The notes below the pieces were generated by a model. The model was not told where the DNA came from. It ran no database searches and saw nothing but the letters and a program-made list of their open reading frames with translations. From assembly GCA_021234155.1 (NCBI GenBank), contig JAJEKV010000057.1:3069821-3133820 (forward strand): a stretch of 64,000 nt of DNA, written 5' to 3'. The translations under genes and the position numbers were made by a program. Shown here one piece after another: positions 22,981 through 34,461 of the stretch (position 1 is its first letter; each line of letters begins with the position of its first letter). The stretch is from Isoetes taiwanensis (lineage: Eukaryota; Streptophyta; Lycopodiopsida; Isoetales; Isoetaceae).

Positions 22981-24180
22981 CTTCCCACATTCACTTAACA
23001 GGGGCAGGAGGTAGAGGTGGCTCCGACCTACAAGTACTTGGGGATTGAGTTCTCAACTACCACTCATTGGGATGTAGCTATCAGGTTGCCGGTCACGGCG
23101 GGTTGGAAAGCATTGTATGCCATGCAGAACAATAGCCACAAAGCAGAGTTGTATGCCTGGGGCCACCAGTCACATTTGTTTCGGGCCTTGGTTGAGCCGG
23201 TCCTTTTATATGGGGCAGAAGTGTGGGGTCCCGTGATATCCCTCAACACCTGGAATGACCTCGAGCAGGTGCAGAAGGCCTTCTTGGCACGGGCCCACTC
23301 CAGGAGACAGGCTTTCTACCCCTTCAACGGGCTGCATTGGAACGCCATGTCGTTTACTTCCAAAAGGTGGTCGCTATGGCTGATACACGCTTGCCCCACC
23401 TTGCTTTGGCCACGGCGATGGGTCCCCAATGCCCTGAAATCCTGCTTTGGAAAGACAAGCAAGCTCGGTGGTTCTCACTGTGTGCAGGGCAACCGGATAC
23501 GCCCGTCGGGACAAAGAAAGATTGCGAGGCACTTAAACTGTACCTAGATGCTACTTTCCTTCCGCAAGCTCGGGGATGCGAGAGGCTCGGCGCATGTTAA
23601 GGCACACTATCGCCACAAGTCAATCCTAGGCTCACAAGAGGCCCACACCGATACTTGTACACCCAAATGCCCATGAAGAAGCGCGGACTTATAGCTTCCA
23701 TTCGCATGGTGCACATCGCCTCCGCATTGAAACGAGGCGTTGGGCTCCGGAACCCACGAGAACAAAGGCTTTGCCGATGTTGCCACCGGTAGCGATTGAG
23801 GATGAATGTCATACCCTCGGATCGCCCGGCGTTTGCCCATATCCGAGGCGATATGTTCGATTACTAGTGCACGGCCAGCCGTTGCATCGGTTATTGACTA
23901 CAACATCGATTAGGATTGTTGGGGGTCATACCTCCGAGAGGTTATAGATGCACCGGACTCGTTTGTGTCCTACACGGGCCGGTATTGAACCGCCCTATGC
24001 AATTGTGCGGTGTGCGGCATGCTTATTACTTGCTAAGGTTTTCCCTCGAAAACCCTTCGGGCGGGGGTTTTAATCACATCGATAATCGCTTGCTTGCTCT
24101 CTTTTTGTTTGGGTCCCATAGGCCAATTGGTCTCCGTGGACGCTAAAAATCTATTCTATTTTATTCTAAAAATAAACGTC
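22981..24180 (+). mobile_element. LINE fragment, copy 2 (many indels)
   Basis: The same C-terminal LINE region, with its longest frame 23017-23547 (TYKYLGIEFSTTTHWDVAIR, then LVEPVLLYGAEVWGPV). The second half differs from copies 1 and 3 at almost every CAG/CTG word while the sequence between stays identical (for example ccagatctgcccagcg is read cggatcgcccggcg). This clustering suggests either methylation-linked mutation or uncorrected long-read base-calling error. Confidence 0.75.
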
Positions 24181-24325
24181 AGAAACTGCAACAAACCCCA
24201 AAAAATAATAAAAAACCCCCTCAACCTTTAAGAGACAGATCAAAAGATCTTTTGTGGAGCTTATGGAGTAAATTCAACGAGCATGCTATTGTTCTTTGTA
24301 AGTTCCGGCCTTTACTATTACAAGG

Positions 24326-25548
24326 CTTCCCACATTCACTTAACAGGGGCAGGAGGTAGAGGTGGCTCCGACCTACAAGTACTTGGGGATTGAGTTCTCA
24401 ACTACCACTCATTGGGATGTAGCTATCAGGTTTGGGGTCACGGCGGGTTGGAAAGCATTGTATGCCATGCGGGAACAAACAGCCACAAAGCGAGTTGTAT
24501 GCACAGGGCCACCAAATCACATTTGTTTCGGCCTTGGTTGAGCGGGTCCTTTTATATGGGGCGGTGTGGGGTCCCGTGATATCCCTCAACACACGAATGA
24601 CCTCGAAGTCGCGGGTTCTTAGCCACGGGCCACGGGGTGAAGGCCTTCTTGGCACGGGCCCACTCCAGGAGACAGGCTTTCTACCCCTTCAACGGGCTGC
24701 ATTGGAACGCCATGTCGCTTACTTCCAAAAAGGTGGTCGCTATGGCTGATACACGCTTGCCCCACCTTGCTTTGGCCCGCGGCGATGGGTCCCAACGCTG
24801 AAATCTGCTGGAAAGACAAGTAAGCTCGGTGGTTCTCACGGGGGGTGTGCAGTAAACAGATACGTCCGTGTCGGGGACAAAGAAAGATTGCGAGGCACTT
24901 AAACCGTACCTAGATGCTACTTTCCTTCGCAAGCTCGGGATGCGCAGGCTCGGCGCGATGTTAAGCCGGCACACTATCGCCAGACAAGTCAATCCTAGGC
25001 TCACAAGAGGCCCACACGATGCTTGTACACCCGGTTTGCCCATGAAGAAGCCGCAGACTTATAGCTTCCATTCGCGCGGGTGCACATCGCCCTCCGCATT
25101 GAAACAGGCGTTGGGCTCGGAACCACGAGAACAAAGGCTTTGCCGATGTTGCCACCGGTAGCGATTGAGGATGAATGTCATAACCTCCAGATCTGCCCAG
25201 CGTTTGCCCATATCCGAGAGCGATATGTTCGATTACTAGTGCCTGGCCAGCCGTTGCATCAGTTATTGACTACAACATCAGTGGGATTGTTGGGGTCATA
25301 CCTCCAGGAGGTTATAGATGCACGGACTCGTTTGTGTCCTACGGGATGGTATTGAACTGCCCTATGCAATTGTACAGTGTGCCAGCATGCTTATTACTGC
25401 TAAGGTTTTTCCCTCGAAAACCCTTCGGGGCGGGGGTTTTTTAATCCTGTCAGTAATACGCTTGCTGCTCTCTTTTTGTTTGGGTTCCATAGGCCAATTG
25501 GTCTCCGTGGATGCTAAAAAACCTATTCTATTCTATTCTATTCTATTT
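24326..25548 (+). mobile_element. LINE fragment, copy 3
   Basis: The first half shares indels of the copy 2 type at CAG/CTG words. From about 25180 on it is nearly identical to copy 1. The 3' part keeps a readable C-terminus (HNLQICPAFAHIRERYVR, LLGSYLQEVIDARTRLC) typical of the cysteine-containing end of LINE ORF2, followed by a 3'UTR and the (TTCTA)n tail at about 25525-25548. Confidence 0.75.
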
Positions 25549-27620
25549 GAGATGGGCTACAAGCTAATCATTGGCAATGTTGCTATCTTTTGCTAAATGC
25601 TTATGGGATTTAAAACTTTTGCATTCTCTACTTAGTAGAATTTTTATATGTGCATCTCCTTCACAAGTGATTTCTTTATTTTGTGCAGTCTTCTATTCGA
25701 AGCTTTTACACGTGATAATTTCATGATAATTGTCGGGCAGAGCAACTAATTTTATAGTGGAGAAGCAACTAATATGATGTCTTAAGTGGACAAGAACAAA
25801 CAATAACCAACTTAAACTCGAAAATGCGAGTTCTAAAAGTTTTTCTCATTATGACGAGTTTAATGTAACACTTGGGTTTTTTCCTTAGATTGTCATCTTC
25901 GTTGTAGCAATTTATATTAATGCTACACCATGTTGGGCCATCATACATGCATCTTAACATAAGAATATTTATGTGGTGTACATCAATTTTTGAGAGCTTC
26001 TAAGAAAAGGACCATTTTGTAATCTTCTGGATGGATTTGATTAAACCTTTTCCCTCTCTCTATGACATGATTTGGGCTTGCGTGTTTTTGGTTCATCATA
26101 GAAAGCAATAGTGCTTAGAGTTTAGAGTTATGAATTTAATTCTCGGATTCATTTTAAAATACTTTGCAGATTCATGGCATTAGTAACAGTTAACAACACA
26201 AACACCCTATACGCCATGAGAGAAATGCCAGCATTTAGCATGCAATAATGGTACGTAATATAACTCTTAGTGTGTATTATTAATGGATTCCTTTGGCATA
26301 AGTAAGACAAATGTGAGGTACGGACATACAAATGCATCGGATGTAGGTATGGTTGTTGCGAAGGCTTGAATCTAGGTCACAGCTGTTGCTTGAGCACTAT
26401 TTGTCAATGAGGTATCCTTTTCTAGATGCGTCTTTTTATGAATTGCTTTTAAATTCAAAGAATCAAATCATAAATATTAAGCACAAGTTTTTTGTTCTTG
26501 CACTATTTCAGGGCTTCTTAAGAATAGAAGAAGCTTTTTAATGTTTGAAGTTTTTAAATGACATTAAAAAGAAGTCCATATTCAAGTCATGTTTTTGCTT
26601 AATTTATAGTTGCCGCGTTTGTGATGGACCAAATGTACGGAGGTGATATCACAAATGGACAATGTCAATTCCATCTATGTCATGTGCAAAGATGTAGTAT
26701 GTCTAAAATGTCCAACATCCACCATGTATTACTGGATTTTAAAGATGCAATAATTTATCTTTGTATTTAGCAACCCAATATTACATGCAACCATTTTGTT
26801 GCTTTGAGGCATCTTAAAACAAATGTAAGAATTAAGTATGTTTGTAAAGACTTATGGGGAATATACACACGGTTGTAAGTTTCTTAATTACTAACGATAT
26901 TTATTTTATGAATATTTTGTTCTCTTTGAGCATGATTTTGAGTCATGAATTGGTCCCAAAGAAAGCACATCCAGAGGTAACTTCTCAAGGAATTATACAG
27001 CCAAAAGAGCAATGCATTGCCTTCAACCCCTTGACTCAATGTTTAGAAAGATTATTTCATATGTTCACTCTTGACAAATGGACTTATCTAGATGACCCAA
27101 ATGTGTATGGGTGTAGCATTGTTTTGCTATATAATTATGTGGAACTAATGATGGTTTGCCATCATTTGTCTTAATGAATAATTTACAGTAGATTTCTTTT
27201 TGTGTTTATTACCCCCCTAGAACAGATTTCACTAACATCATGTCAACTCTCGCACACATCAATATTTTGCTCAATGGTTACGCATAGGGCACGTTCTACT
27301 ATCACTTTGGGTTTGCAAACACCCATTACCAATTAAGATTAGGTACTATGAAGCCACACACACAAGCACATCTTCCATAAAGCTCTAAACTATCACAAGC
27401 ACCAAGCAATACTCTAAACTTTACGCATTTCCATTATATCTACCCATGCTATTCCACATATACATTCCATTATTCCTAGGAATTCCATGTGCTCAAGGAT
27501 AATGCCTAAACACTAAACCATCACACTTGGTATTTCATTACATGTACTTACACAATTACATCTACAAATTTTATTCCACCTAAAAATTCCATTACATCTA
27601 CTGATCCATATGTCTAAGAC
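25549..27620. other. No gene seen
   Basis: AT-rich DNA with no supported reading frame. It may be the inside of the Helitron that ends at 27653, but no 5' end was found. Confidence 0.45.
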
Positions 27621-27625
27621 TAATG

Positions 27626-27653
27626 ACCAGCATCGCTGGGCACACATTTCTAG
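27626..27653 (+). mobile_element. Helitron 3' end (plus strand)
   Basis: Hairpin CCAGCATCGCTGG followed by GCACACATTTCTAG and then host T. It matches the minus-strand terminus at 15379 nearly base for base (hairpin loop ATCG, then CACACRTTTCTAG), so both belong to one Helitron family. The body should lie to the left. Confidence 0.65.
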
Positions 27654-28258
27654 TCATTATTAGTTTAGAAGATGCGTTTTAAACATATCTTGATTTTGCA
27701 AAACCATTGCTAATTCATATCATATTTAATTATATGCATTCTAGAATTTTCAATGGTTTCTCTAAATTATCATTAATTTATGGGATGCTTTATACTTATA
27801 TCTTTTCAATATTACAATTTTGGATGCTTTCACATGCTTAGTTCAAAAAACATGTTGAATTTCACAAAGATGCTATGATTTTTTGATGTGATTAATCATT
27901 GTCCTTGAAGATGCAAAGCTTCTAAAGTGCTCCGCCGCTCATGCGCCACCTCGAAATTTTGCCGGCAGGAACCTCTCCGGCCGAAAAATGATCTAATACA
28001 TAAGTTGAAGCGTATCTTTAGCTTATGTGGGCCTTTGCCATAAAACTACTCGATTAAAGCTCCTACATTATCATTTTATGAGTTAACCCTTTAATAATCG
28101 CATGGGGTTTGCCAAAAGAATTTAAAGGGCACGATAAACTAATTTACTGATAATCAGATTTAACATTGGGCCACATTTTAATTGATGAATATGGTTCTAG
28201 AAAAAGATCAAAAATAGGTTAGGGTTAGGGTTTCTTTGGAAAGAGGTTATAGAGTTTT
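27654..28258. other. No gene; short telomere-like motif
   Basis: Spacer. At about 28214-28232 there are two and a half telomere-type units (TTAGGGTTAGGGTTT), too few for an interstitial telomere. The same motif is common in plant promoters. Confidence 0.5.
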
Positions 28259-28836
28259 TCATTCTCTTTGGCGCATCTCCATGATCGGATTGCCAAGGTA
28301 AGATGGTGAGATCACTGGTGAGACCGTTAAGAAGTTTATACACTGACAGAGCGATTGACTACCCAATGCGTTCATGGCACACATGTTGATTGCCAGTTTG
28401 TATTCTCTGACATTATCCCAGATATATGAACGCTTTAGAAATGCCTCTATAATTTGCGCATGCGAAGCTTTAGGAACCACAGGTAGTACTTGTCGAAAAT
28501 CCCCTCCAAATAGCATTGGAATCCCGCCAAACGGGGTCTGCTCATTGCCCGTCACATCTCTTAGTATCCTATCTACTGCCTCAAATATCCATTTGTGCAT
28601 CATTGGCGCCTCATCCCATACAATCAACCGACATGCTCGAATGAGTCTTGCCAATTCTGACTGCCTTGGAATGTTGCAGGTAGACAATTCATGTGCCCCT
28701 ATGGGTGTCTTGAAACGTGAATGAGTCATTCGACCACCTTGCAATAACACTGATACAATGCCAGAAGGTGCAACTGCTAGAGCAATCCAACCCCTTGCAC
28801 GTACATATCCTAGAAGAGTATTATATACAAGTACAA
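28259..28836 (-). pseudogene. PIF1-like (Helitron) helicase fragment
   Basis: Minus-strand frame from about 28836 to 28370 matching the middle of PIF1-family helicases: GYVRARGWIALAVAPSGI, then RACRLIVWDEAPMMHK (Walker B with DEA) and FGGIPMLFGGDFRQVLPVVP, a hallmark block of Helitron/PIF1 helicases. The Walker A (GKT) end is missing at the right-hand breakpoint near 28836, and the C-terminal half is lost after about 28370. In plants such fragments are usually Helitron helicase remnants, although host PIF1-like genes exist. It abuts a captured receptor fragment on the opposite strand. Confidence 0.75.
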
Positions 28837-28849
28837 GAAATCATAACCC

Positions 28850-29565
28850 AAATCTGGTTGCAACTTAGCCGGTTTTTTCGCTCAAAAGGATTGGGCAAGG
28901 AGAGATCAGATGAAAAACTCTGCCAAACGAAAAGTTCTGCCAAATTCTTTAACCTTGCAGGCAACTCCTTACCGTCAGGATTATCAAGATGTAAATCAGT
29001 TGTGTTCCTTGATTTAAACTCTAATCAGCTTCGTGGAAGCTTATTACCAAAGATTCCAGTTCCATGCATGGTTGTATTTAACATTAGTAGAAACAGATTG
29101 TCAGGAAGGGTACCAACAGAGATGCATTCCTCCTGTGGCAGATCTTGGGTCTTCTCTTCTAATCCCTTTGAAGGAGAGCAAATAAGTCCTATTATTTGTC
29201 CAGAAGCATATATAAGTAGTGCTCAACCTCCATATATGAAGTTTTATTGTGGCAGTTGGCGCAGCAAATCATGCGTTGATGGCTGGGCACCACAAGGAGT
29301 GCTTGTGGTTCGAGACTTTAGTGACAATCACTTTTTGGGGCAGTTACCTGGACCACTAATTAGTACTACTCTACTAGATGAGAAACCCTCCTAGTTGTTA
29401 TCCTTCACAAATAATAACTTTACTGGCAGTATGAGATCAGATCTTTTCAGCCAAAGAAAAAGAAGTGCATTGATAAATGACGAAGATGAACTAGGGGCTT
29501 CTTGTTCCTTTTATGCAACAGGATCGTTGAGTGATAAGCTTAGAGTTATTCCCTTTTAAAAAACA
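28850..29565 (+). pseudogene. RPK2-like LRR receptor fragment
   Basis: Plus-strand LRR fragment without signal peptide, membrane segment or kinase. The visible order NLAGNSLPSGLSRCKSVVFL, then KIPVPCMVVFNISRNRLSGR, then SFTNNNFTGSMRSDLFS after a stop near 29394, follows the order of the middle ectodomain of Arabidopsis RPK2/TOAD2, including the PVPCM block. An in-frame stop and missing ends mark it as dead. It lies against a PIF1-like helicase fragment and probably was captured or broken by a mobile element. Confidence 0.6.
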
Positions 29566-29853
29566 CCATGCTTATGAAATTGACGTTTTTTGAAAAAATT
29601 TGTGAATTGCAAGAGGTTCGATTTGTTTTTTCCTGCATTTTGGGCCGTCATTGGGTGACAACTTTGTTTTTGTATATAAAACAAAAAACCTAAAATTGCA
29701 AAATATGGACATGAATATAAAATAACTGAAAGCAAGATATCAAAAACACCAAAATATGGAAGAAAGAATAATATTAATTTTTTTAAAATATTTAAGCACA
29801 TCAATTTTGGAAGTATTTTGTAGTGAATAATAATTAATTTAGCATAGAAAAAG
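29566..29853. other. No gene; 3' flank of the methyltransferase-like gene
   Basis: AT-rich sequence between the RPK2-like fragment and the stop of the minus-strand methyltransferase-like gene. Nothing supported. Confidence 0.4.
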
Positions 29854-29935
29854 TCAAAGGTCCAAATCATAATCCTCATCATTTTTCTTGCTTGTCTCAG
29901 CATCGTCTTTCTCTATCATCTGCTCCTTTAGTGGT

Positions 29936-30295
29936 TGTTAACCACCTAGTGGTTAACATTGTGCATGCACATGTTAGGTGCATGCACATGTTAGGTGTCA
30001 GTGGTGGCAGACTGACACTTGGCATGATTAGGTTAACATAAGTGTAGGGATTAGATTTACATAGATGTACGGCTCAGATTTGTGGTCTACACTATATTAG
30101 ACCGGAGCCTCTTCAGATGTACTCAGGTTTGATCTCATATTTGGAGAGCCTCATTTGGCCACGTTCCCTTCATTCTTTGTACATATTTGTTTGTCTTGTT
30201 CTTGTTTTGTGATCATGAGCATGGCAGCTTTGTGGCATCCGGCGATCATGGAATTTCTTCTTTGCGAGGTGCATGCCAAGAACTCACCACTAACA
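29936..30295 (+). repeat. Left LTR of the non-autonomous element
   Basis: 360 bp LTR containing a tandem pair of a 17-base unit (GCATGCACATGTTAGGT) and the palindrome TTAACCACCTAGTGGTTAA at its start. It has about 15 bp (CTATATTAGACCGGAG) near 30090-30110 not found in the right LTR. Confidence 0.85.
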
Positions 30296-31749
30296 CCGGG
30301 CGCCCGTTATCGCGGGTTAAAACTCGTGATCACTTCTTACGCCTTTTTGTTTTTGCCGTTGTCTTTGCTGCTCTTATCCTAATCAGTTCTTGAATACTTC
30401 TTGTACACTACTCTCAACCCTTCAATCCCTTTATTTGGCCCAACCAGTTGTTGAAATGGTTCGGCTGGAGGCCCCTTTGTCAATCAATTCCTTAGCACTT
30501 AGTTTGGTTATGGAAATCGTTTTCAAAAACTCTGTTTTTCATGCTGCAGCAAGCACAGTTTTATAGCAGGGGATTTCTGGAGTGGTGACAGCACTCCTCT
30601 CTGCAAGATCTTCAGAAAAATCAACGGTTTGATCCTCTTTTATCTTCTCTCTGCTGAAAATTTGTCAAAATATCATGATCCTTTTCCCTATCCTCTGTTT
30701 TTCTCACAGTTTTCTCAGAAATCGTGCTGTTGCACACCAAAAATATTGTCTATAATTTCTTCTTCAGTTTATTTATAGAGGGCCAGCACTTTGGCTAGCC
30801 CTCCCTTATGATTCACAATCAGACAGATTTCTCAAGGGCGAGTTCCTTGCTTCTTCATGTCGTTCATCTGCCCTGTATATTCAACAAAGCAAGCATCAAA
30901 GCTTTTTTTTTCAAATCGTATGCAGCACGTATTATTCAACACATATCAGTACCTGCATCACAGTTCTATCAGTTTCTTTTGTGTACAAAGCTTTCATTCA
31001 AGCATCTCAGGCTCTCAAAGGATTCTAATCTTCAACACTCTGGCATCTGGACACAGCAATCACGTCTTTCTTATTGAGTTTTTAAGAGGGCCAGCATCCC
31101 TGCTAGCCCCCATCCATCTGTTTAACGCCTATACCAGCTGCAGAAGCACTCTTCAATCCAACACAAATCGTATTTGAAAGCACTCGGATTTTCCAGTCTT
31201 TCTGGTCTTCATACTCTGCAAACAAGTACGTTAGCATATCAAACTTCCAGTCAGGCTTGGAGCCTCATCAGCATCAACATATTTTCAGAAGCAATTTTAC
31301 CTCAGTTTGGTGCACGAAAAGTAGGAGCCACCACTTTGTGGGCACCGATTTTTGATCTACCAACTTTCTAAACCTGTTGCAGTGATTTTGGCCACCATTT
31401 CAGCAAGCTTCAAGCACTTGCATTCAATCTTCAGAGCAAATCCGGCGTCCTCTCCAGCACAATCAGGCATAAAATAGCATCATTGTTCCAATTCCGGCAG
31501 GGCCTTGCCTCCATTCAGCGATTTCACAATCCTACTATATCAGGGCCTTTCCTTCTATTTTCGAACTTCCTATCCGAAGACATCCGGAAATCTTGGCCGC
31601 CATACCTCGGTTGTAGAACATCCGGCCGCCCTTGCAACTATTTTTCTCCATCTGCTTCACGCTAGGGTTGCAGCTTACACTCACGCTAGGGTTTTTTTAC
31701 CCAACGGCTCAGATCTGGCCGCCCCTAATTTTATGGTTCAGATGCAGTT

Positions 31750-32065
31750 TTCATATTAGGTCACGCCACACTTCACGGTCCACGCCACGCCAAGCCACGC
31801 CCACGCTCATGTTCCCACGCCCATGCTCACGCTCACGTGTTGACCCACGCTCAAACTTTGACCCACACTCAAACTTTATTGCTTGTACCCACAACTCACG
31901 GGGTCACGCTCATGGGCCCCACGCCCATGCTCCAGCCACGCTTCAGCCACGCTTTTTATGCTCCCACGCTCACACTTTGCTTGCTTATGGCCACGCTTTT
32001 TGCTCAACATCCACGCTCTGCACAAATATTGTGACGCATAGCCACGCTCTCCTATGGTCGATCAC
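31750..32065 (+). repeat. CACGC-rich low-complexity tract
   Basis: Inside the non-autonomous LTR element, the words CCACGC, CTCACGC and CCATGCTC recur irregularly about 25 times. Open frames across it are His/Ala/Thr-rich artefacts of the repeat. It could be a structured packaging or dimer region of the RNA, but that is a guess. Confidence 0.6.
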
Positions 32066-32404
32066 GGGGGATGCTGGTGCTTACGTTTTGAAGGCTCCCT
32101 ATAATCATTGTTTTTAAGCTTTTTTCGTGAACTTTTGGGCAATATTTGTTCCAATGGACTTACCCATAATATAAGGGGATGATCCTTATGTTTTTGGCCC
32201 AAGTTCCTATGATCCATGTTCTCCATCGACATTCATTCGGATCTTATTCGTCATCGACGCATTCATGAAGATATTTTTCGGCGACACAACCCAACCATTA
32301 CCATTATTTTTACCCCTCATTTTTGGCACCATGTTGCAATTGTCGGACTTGTCTTATAAAAGTCTGTACATGTTTTCGTGCTAAAAACTTTTAGGGGGAG
32401 GCAG

Positions 32405-32749
32405 TGTTAACCACCTAGTGGTTAACATTGTGCATGCACATGTTAGGTGCATGCACATGTTAGGTGTCAGTGGTGGCAGACTGACACTTGGCATGATTAG
32501 GTTAACATAAGTGTAGGGATTAGATTTAGTTAGATGTACGGCTCAGATTTGCGGTCTACACTAGCCTCTTCAGATGTACTCAGGTTTGATCTCATATTTG
32601 GAGAGCCTCATTTGGCCACGTTCCCTTCATTCTTTGTACATATTTGTTTGTCTTGTTCTTGTTTTGTGATCATGAGCATGGCAGCTTTGTGGCATCCGGC
32701 AGTCATGGACTGCTACTGCAGGGTGCATGCCAAGAACTCACCACTAACA
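32405..32749 (+). repeat. Right LTR of the non-autonomous element
   Basis: 345 bp copy of the left LTR, preceded by the purine tract AGGGGGAGGCAG at 32393-32404. It is similar enough to the left LTR to suggest a fairly young insertion. Confidence 0.85.
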
Positions 32750-34192
32750 ATGGTGATTTACCACGATTTGCTTCTTCCTTGTCCTCTGGAATAGTAGCTA
32801 GAGCTACTTCTTTCAGCTATACAAAAGCGGCCTCATCGCCTAAAGAGCTTGTAAAAGGAGGCTGTATCTCCAAAGATGTCATCTTAGCATAATCAGATGA
32901 AGATTTGGCCCCTAACTCTTGATTCTCGTTTGGCAGAGTAGGTAAGGCAGCCAATCTCATCTTCACAAAGTTCACAGCCTCCTTGTCAATGTTCACGGCT
33001 ACACAGTTGCAGCCCTTCTTAAGTGCACAAGCAATGGTACCAGAGCCAGAAAAAGCATCAAGCACCCAATCTCCTGGACGTGAGAACATGTCAAGAAGAT
33101 GGTTGCTGAGCTTTTGTGTTTCTGATAGTGATTTACTATCCTGCCTTGTGCACTTGGGTCCTGCAGTTTCTGCAACACCGCCGAAAACTCTAAGACATTT
33201 GAAAAATTCTGGCAGGCTGCAGTGTTGAAGTGCTCCATGGTCCTCTTTCCGTCAAAACTCCAGTAAGCAACATGGAGATACTCCATCATGTGGAGCAACT
33301 TGGGTCCTCCACCATGGTAGTTGATGTTAGTTTTGTACCTATAAAAATATTAGAAGTGCAGTTAGCAACAAAAACAAAATAAGGAAACAATTTGAAAACT
33401 AGGACTAAAGAAGTCCTATTCTGGAATAAGAAATGTAAACAAAGAGGTCAACACAAAACCGGACCAAACACAGACTACAAAGATAAATTAAAGTAAATAA
33501 CAAATGTATCTTGAAATAAGACTTACCAAACCAAGTTTTCATATCCTGCCTGAACAGGGGATCCGAAGTGGTTTTTACACGTGGATTCGAACGAGACGCC
33601 AGTGTGTGATTTGCATGCCGTCGAAAAAAGCATTGAACTCTGAAAATTTAAAGGGTTGGTCATCGTAGCGGCTATCTTTTAGCTTAAAGTCGTAAGGTAG
33701 GTCTGCTATGACCAGCATGAAGTCCTGCGGCTTTACCGTCCCGACCAGTTTCGTGCAATCGCCATGTATGATCGAAAACATGTTGTTTTGATCAAACATG
33801 CAAAATCTCTCATAGTCAGACGGTCTTGTATCGACGTTCCTCCTTTTTGCTAATGTCCTCTTTCCCGTGTAGTTATACCCAAATGCATGAAGCCCTCTGG
33901 AAGATCTTTATTTTTCTTCTTGCTCTGTAAGAAGAAGAAATACTGCAACTGTTAACACAATGTAGATAAAGAGAAAGGATTACAAGCAAACTTACCCAAC
34001 CCTCAAAATTTGGAGCGTATTGTACAATGCGCTAGTCAAACATGCCAACGGGGTTAAGCTCCTTGTATCTGTTCCAGGTTTCCACGTTCAACTGCTCCAT
34101 CAAACATGTTTCACATGTTATGACGTTTTTTTGGCTGAAAGAAATCAAGAAAACACTGTATTAGGAAATAAGAGAACAATTTGTGGCTAAAA

Positions 34193-34461
34193 TTGTATTC
34201 TGGAATACACACTTGCTTTCCTAGTAAAGCAAGTTGTATTCTGGAATACACACTAGCTTTTCAGAGAAAGTAAGAGTGTATTCTGGAACATACATTTGCT
34301 GTTTCAAGAAGACGTATGTGTATTAAAGAAAACAGTTTCGTTTTAACGTGTGAGTGGGAGTGTATTCTGGAATATTAATTTGAAATAGTAGTTAAGCAAT
34401 GTGTATTCCAGAATACACATCTGTATCGTCGAGCAGACGAAACTGTATTTTAGAATACACA
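34193..34461. repeat. Six palindromic TGTATTCTGGAATACA repeats in an intron
   Basis: Within the intron at 34135-34515 of the methyltransferase-like gene the near-palindrome TGTATTCTGGAATACACA occurs six times with drift: about 34193-34212, 34234-34252, 34276-34294, 34360-34376, 34400-34419 and 34443-34461. A half copy (TATTCTGGAATAAG) is in the next intron near 33418. Spacers of 22-80 bp are unique. Spacing and copy drift do not fit a CRISPR array or a simple satellite. Confidence 0.8.

Larger units (their letters stand above)
21500..25548 (+). repeat. Three-copy tandem array of a LINE 3' end
   Basis: The same roughly 1.34 kb unit recurs three times head to tail, with anchor word GAGGTAGAGGTGGCTCCGAC near 21675, 23010 and 24354. 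The two junctions (about 22840-22980 and 24180-24326) contain an identical 140 bp non-LINE spacer starting CTGAAACTGCAACAAACCCC. One simple history is a LINE copy, spacer and second LINE copy, enlarged by unequal crossing-over. Confidence 0.85.
29936..32749 (+). mobile_element. Non-autonomous LTR retrotransposon (2.8 kb)
   Basis: Two direct repeats, 29936-30295 and 32405-32749, both begin TGTTAACC and end ACTAACA. The flanks are GTGGT (29931-29935) and ATGGT (32750-32754), a five-base target duplication with one mismatch. A purine tract (AGGGGGAGGCAG) lies directly before the right LTR, which sets plus-strand orientation. The 2.1 kb interior has no gag or pol, so it depends on another element. 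It inserted into the last coding exon of the methyltransferase-like gene. The first bases after the left LTR (GGGCGCCCG, then CGCGGGTT) do not match the usual TGGTATCAGAGC primer site. Confidence 0.85.

Noticed and set aside
28214-28232. Interstitial telomere
   Set aside because: Only two to three units; chance or promoter motif is more likely.
32999-33298. 99-codon minus-strand ORF overlapping the methyltransferase exon
   Set aside because: The SAM-binding motif is in a different frame (32817-33089); this ORF is mostly a shadow of it, its upstream part perhaps a true exon section before a frame slip.
34193-34461. CRISPR-like array
   Set aside because: Repeats are diverged palindromes with irregular spacing in a plant intron; no cas genes or constant repeat.
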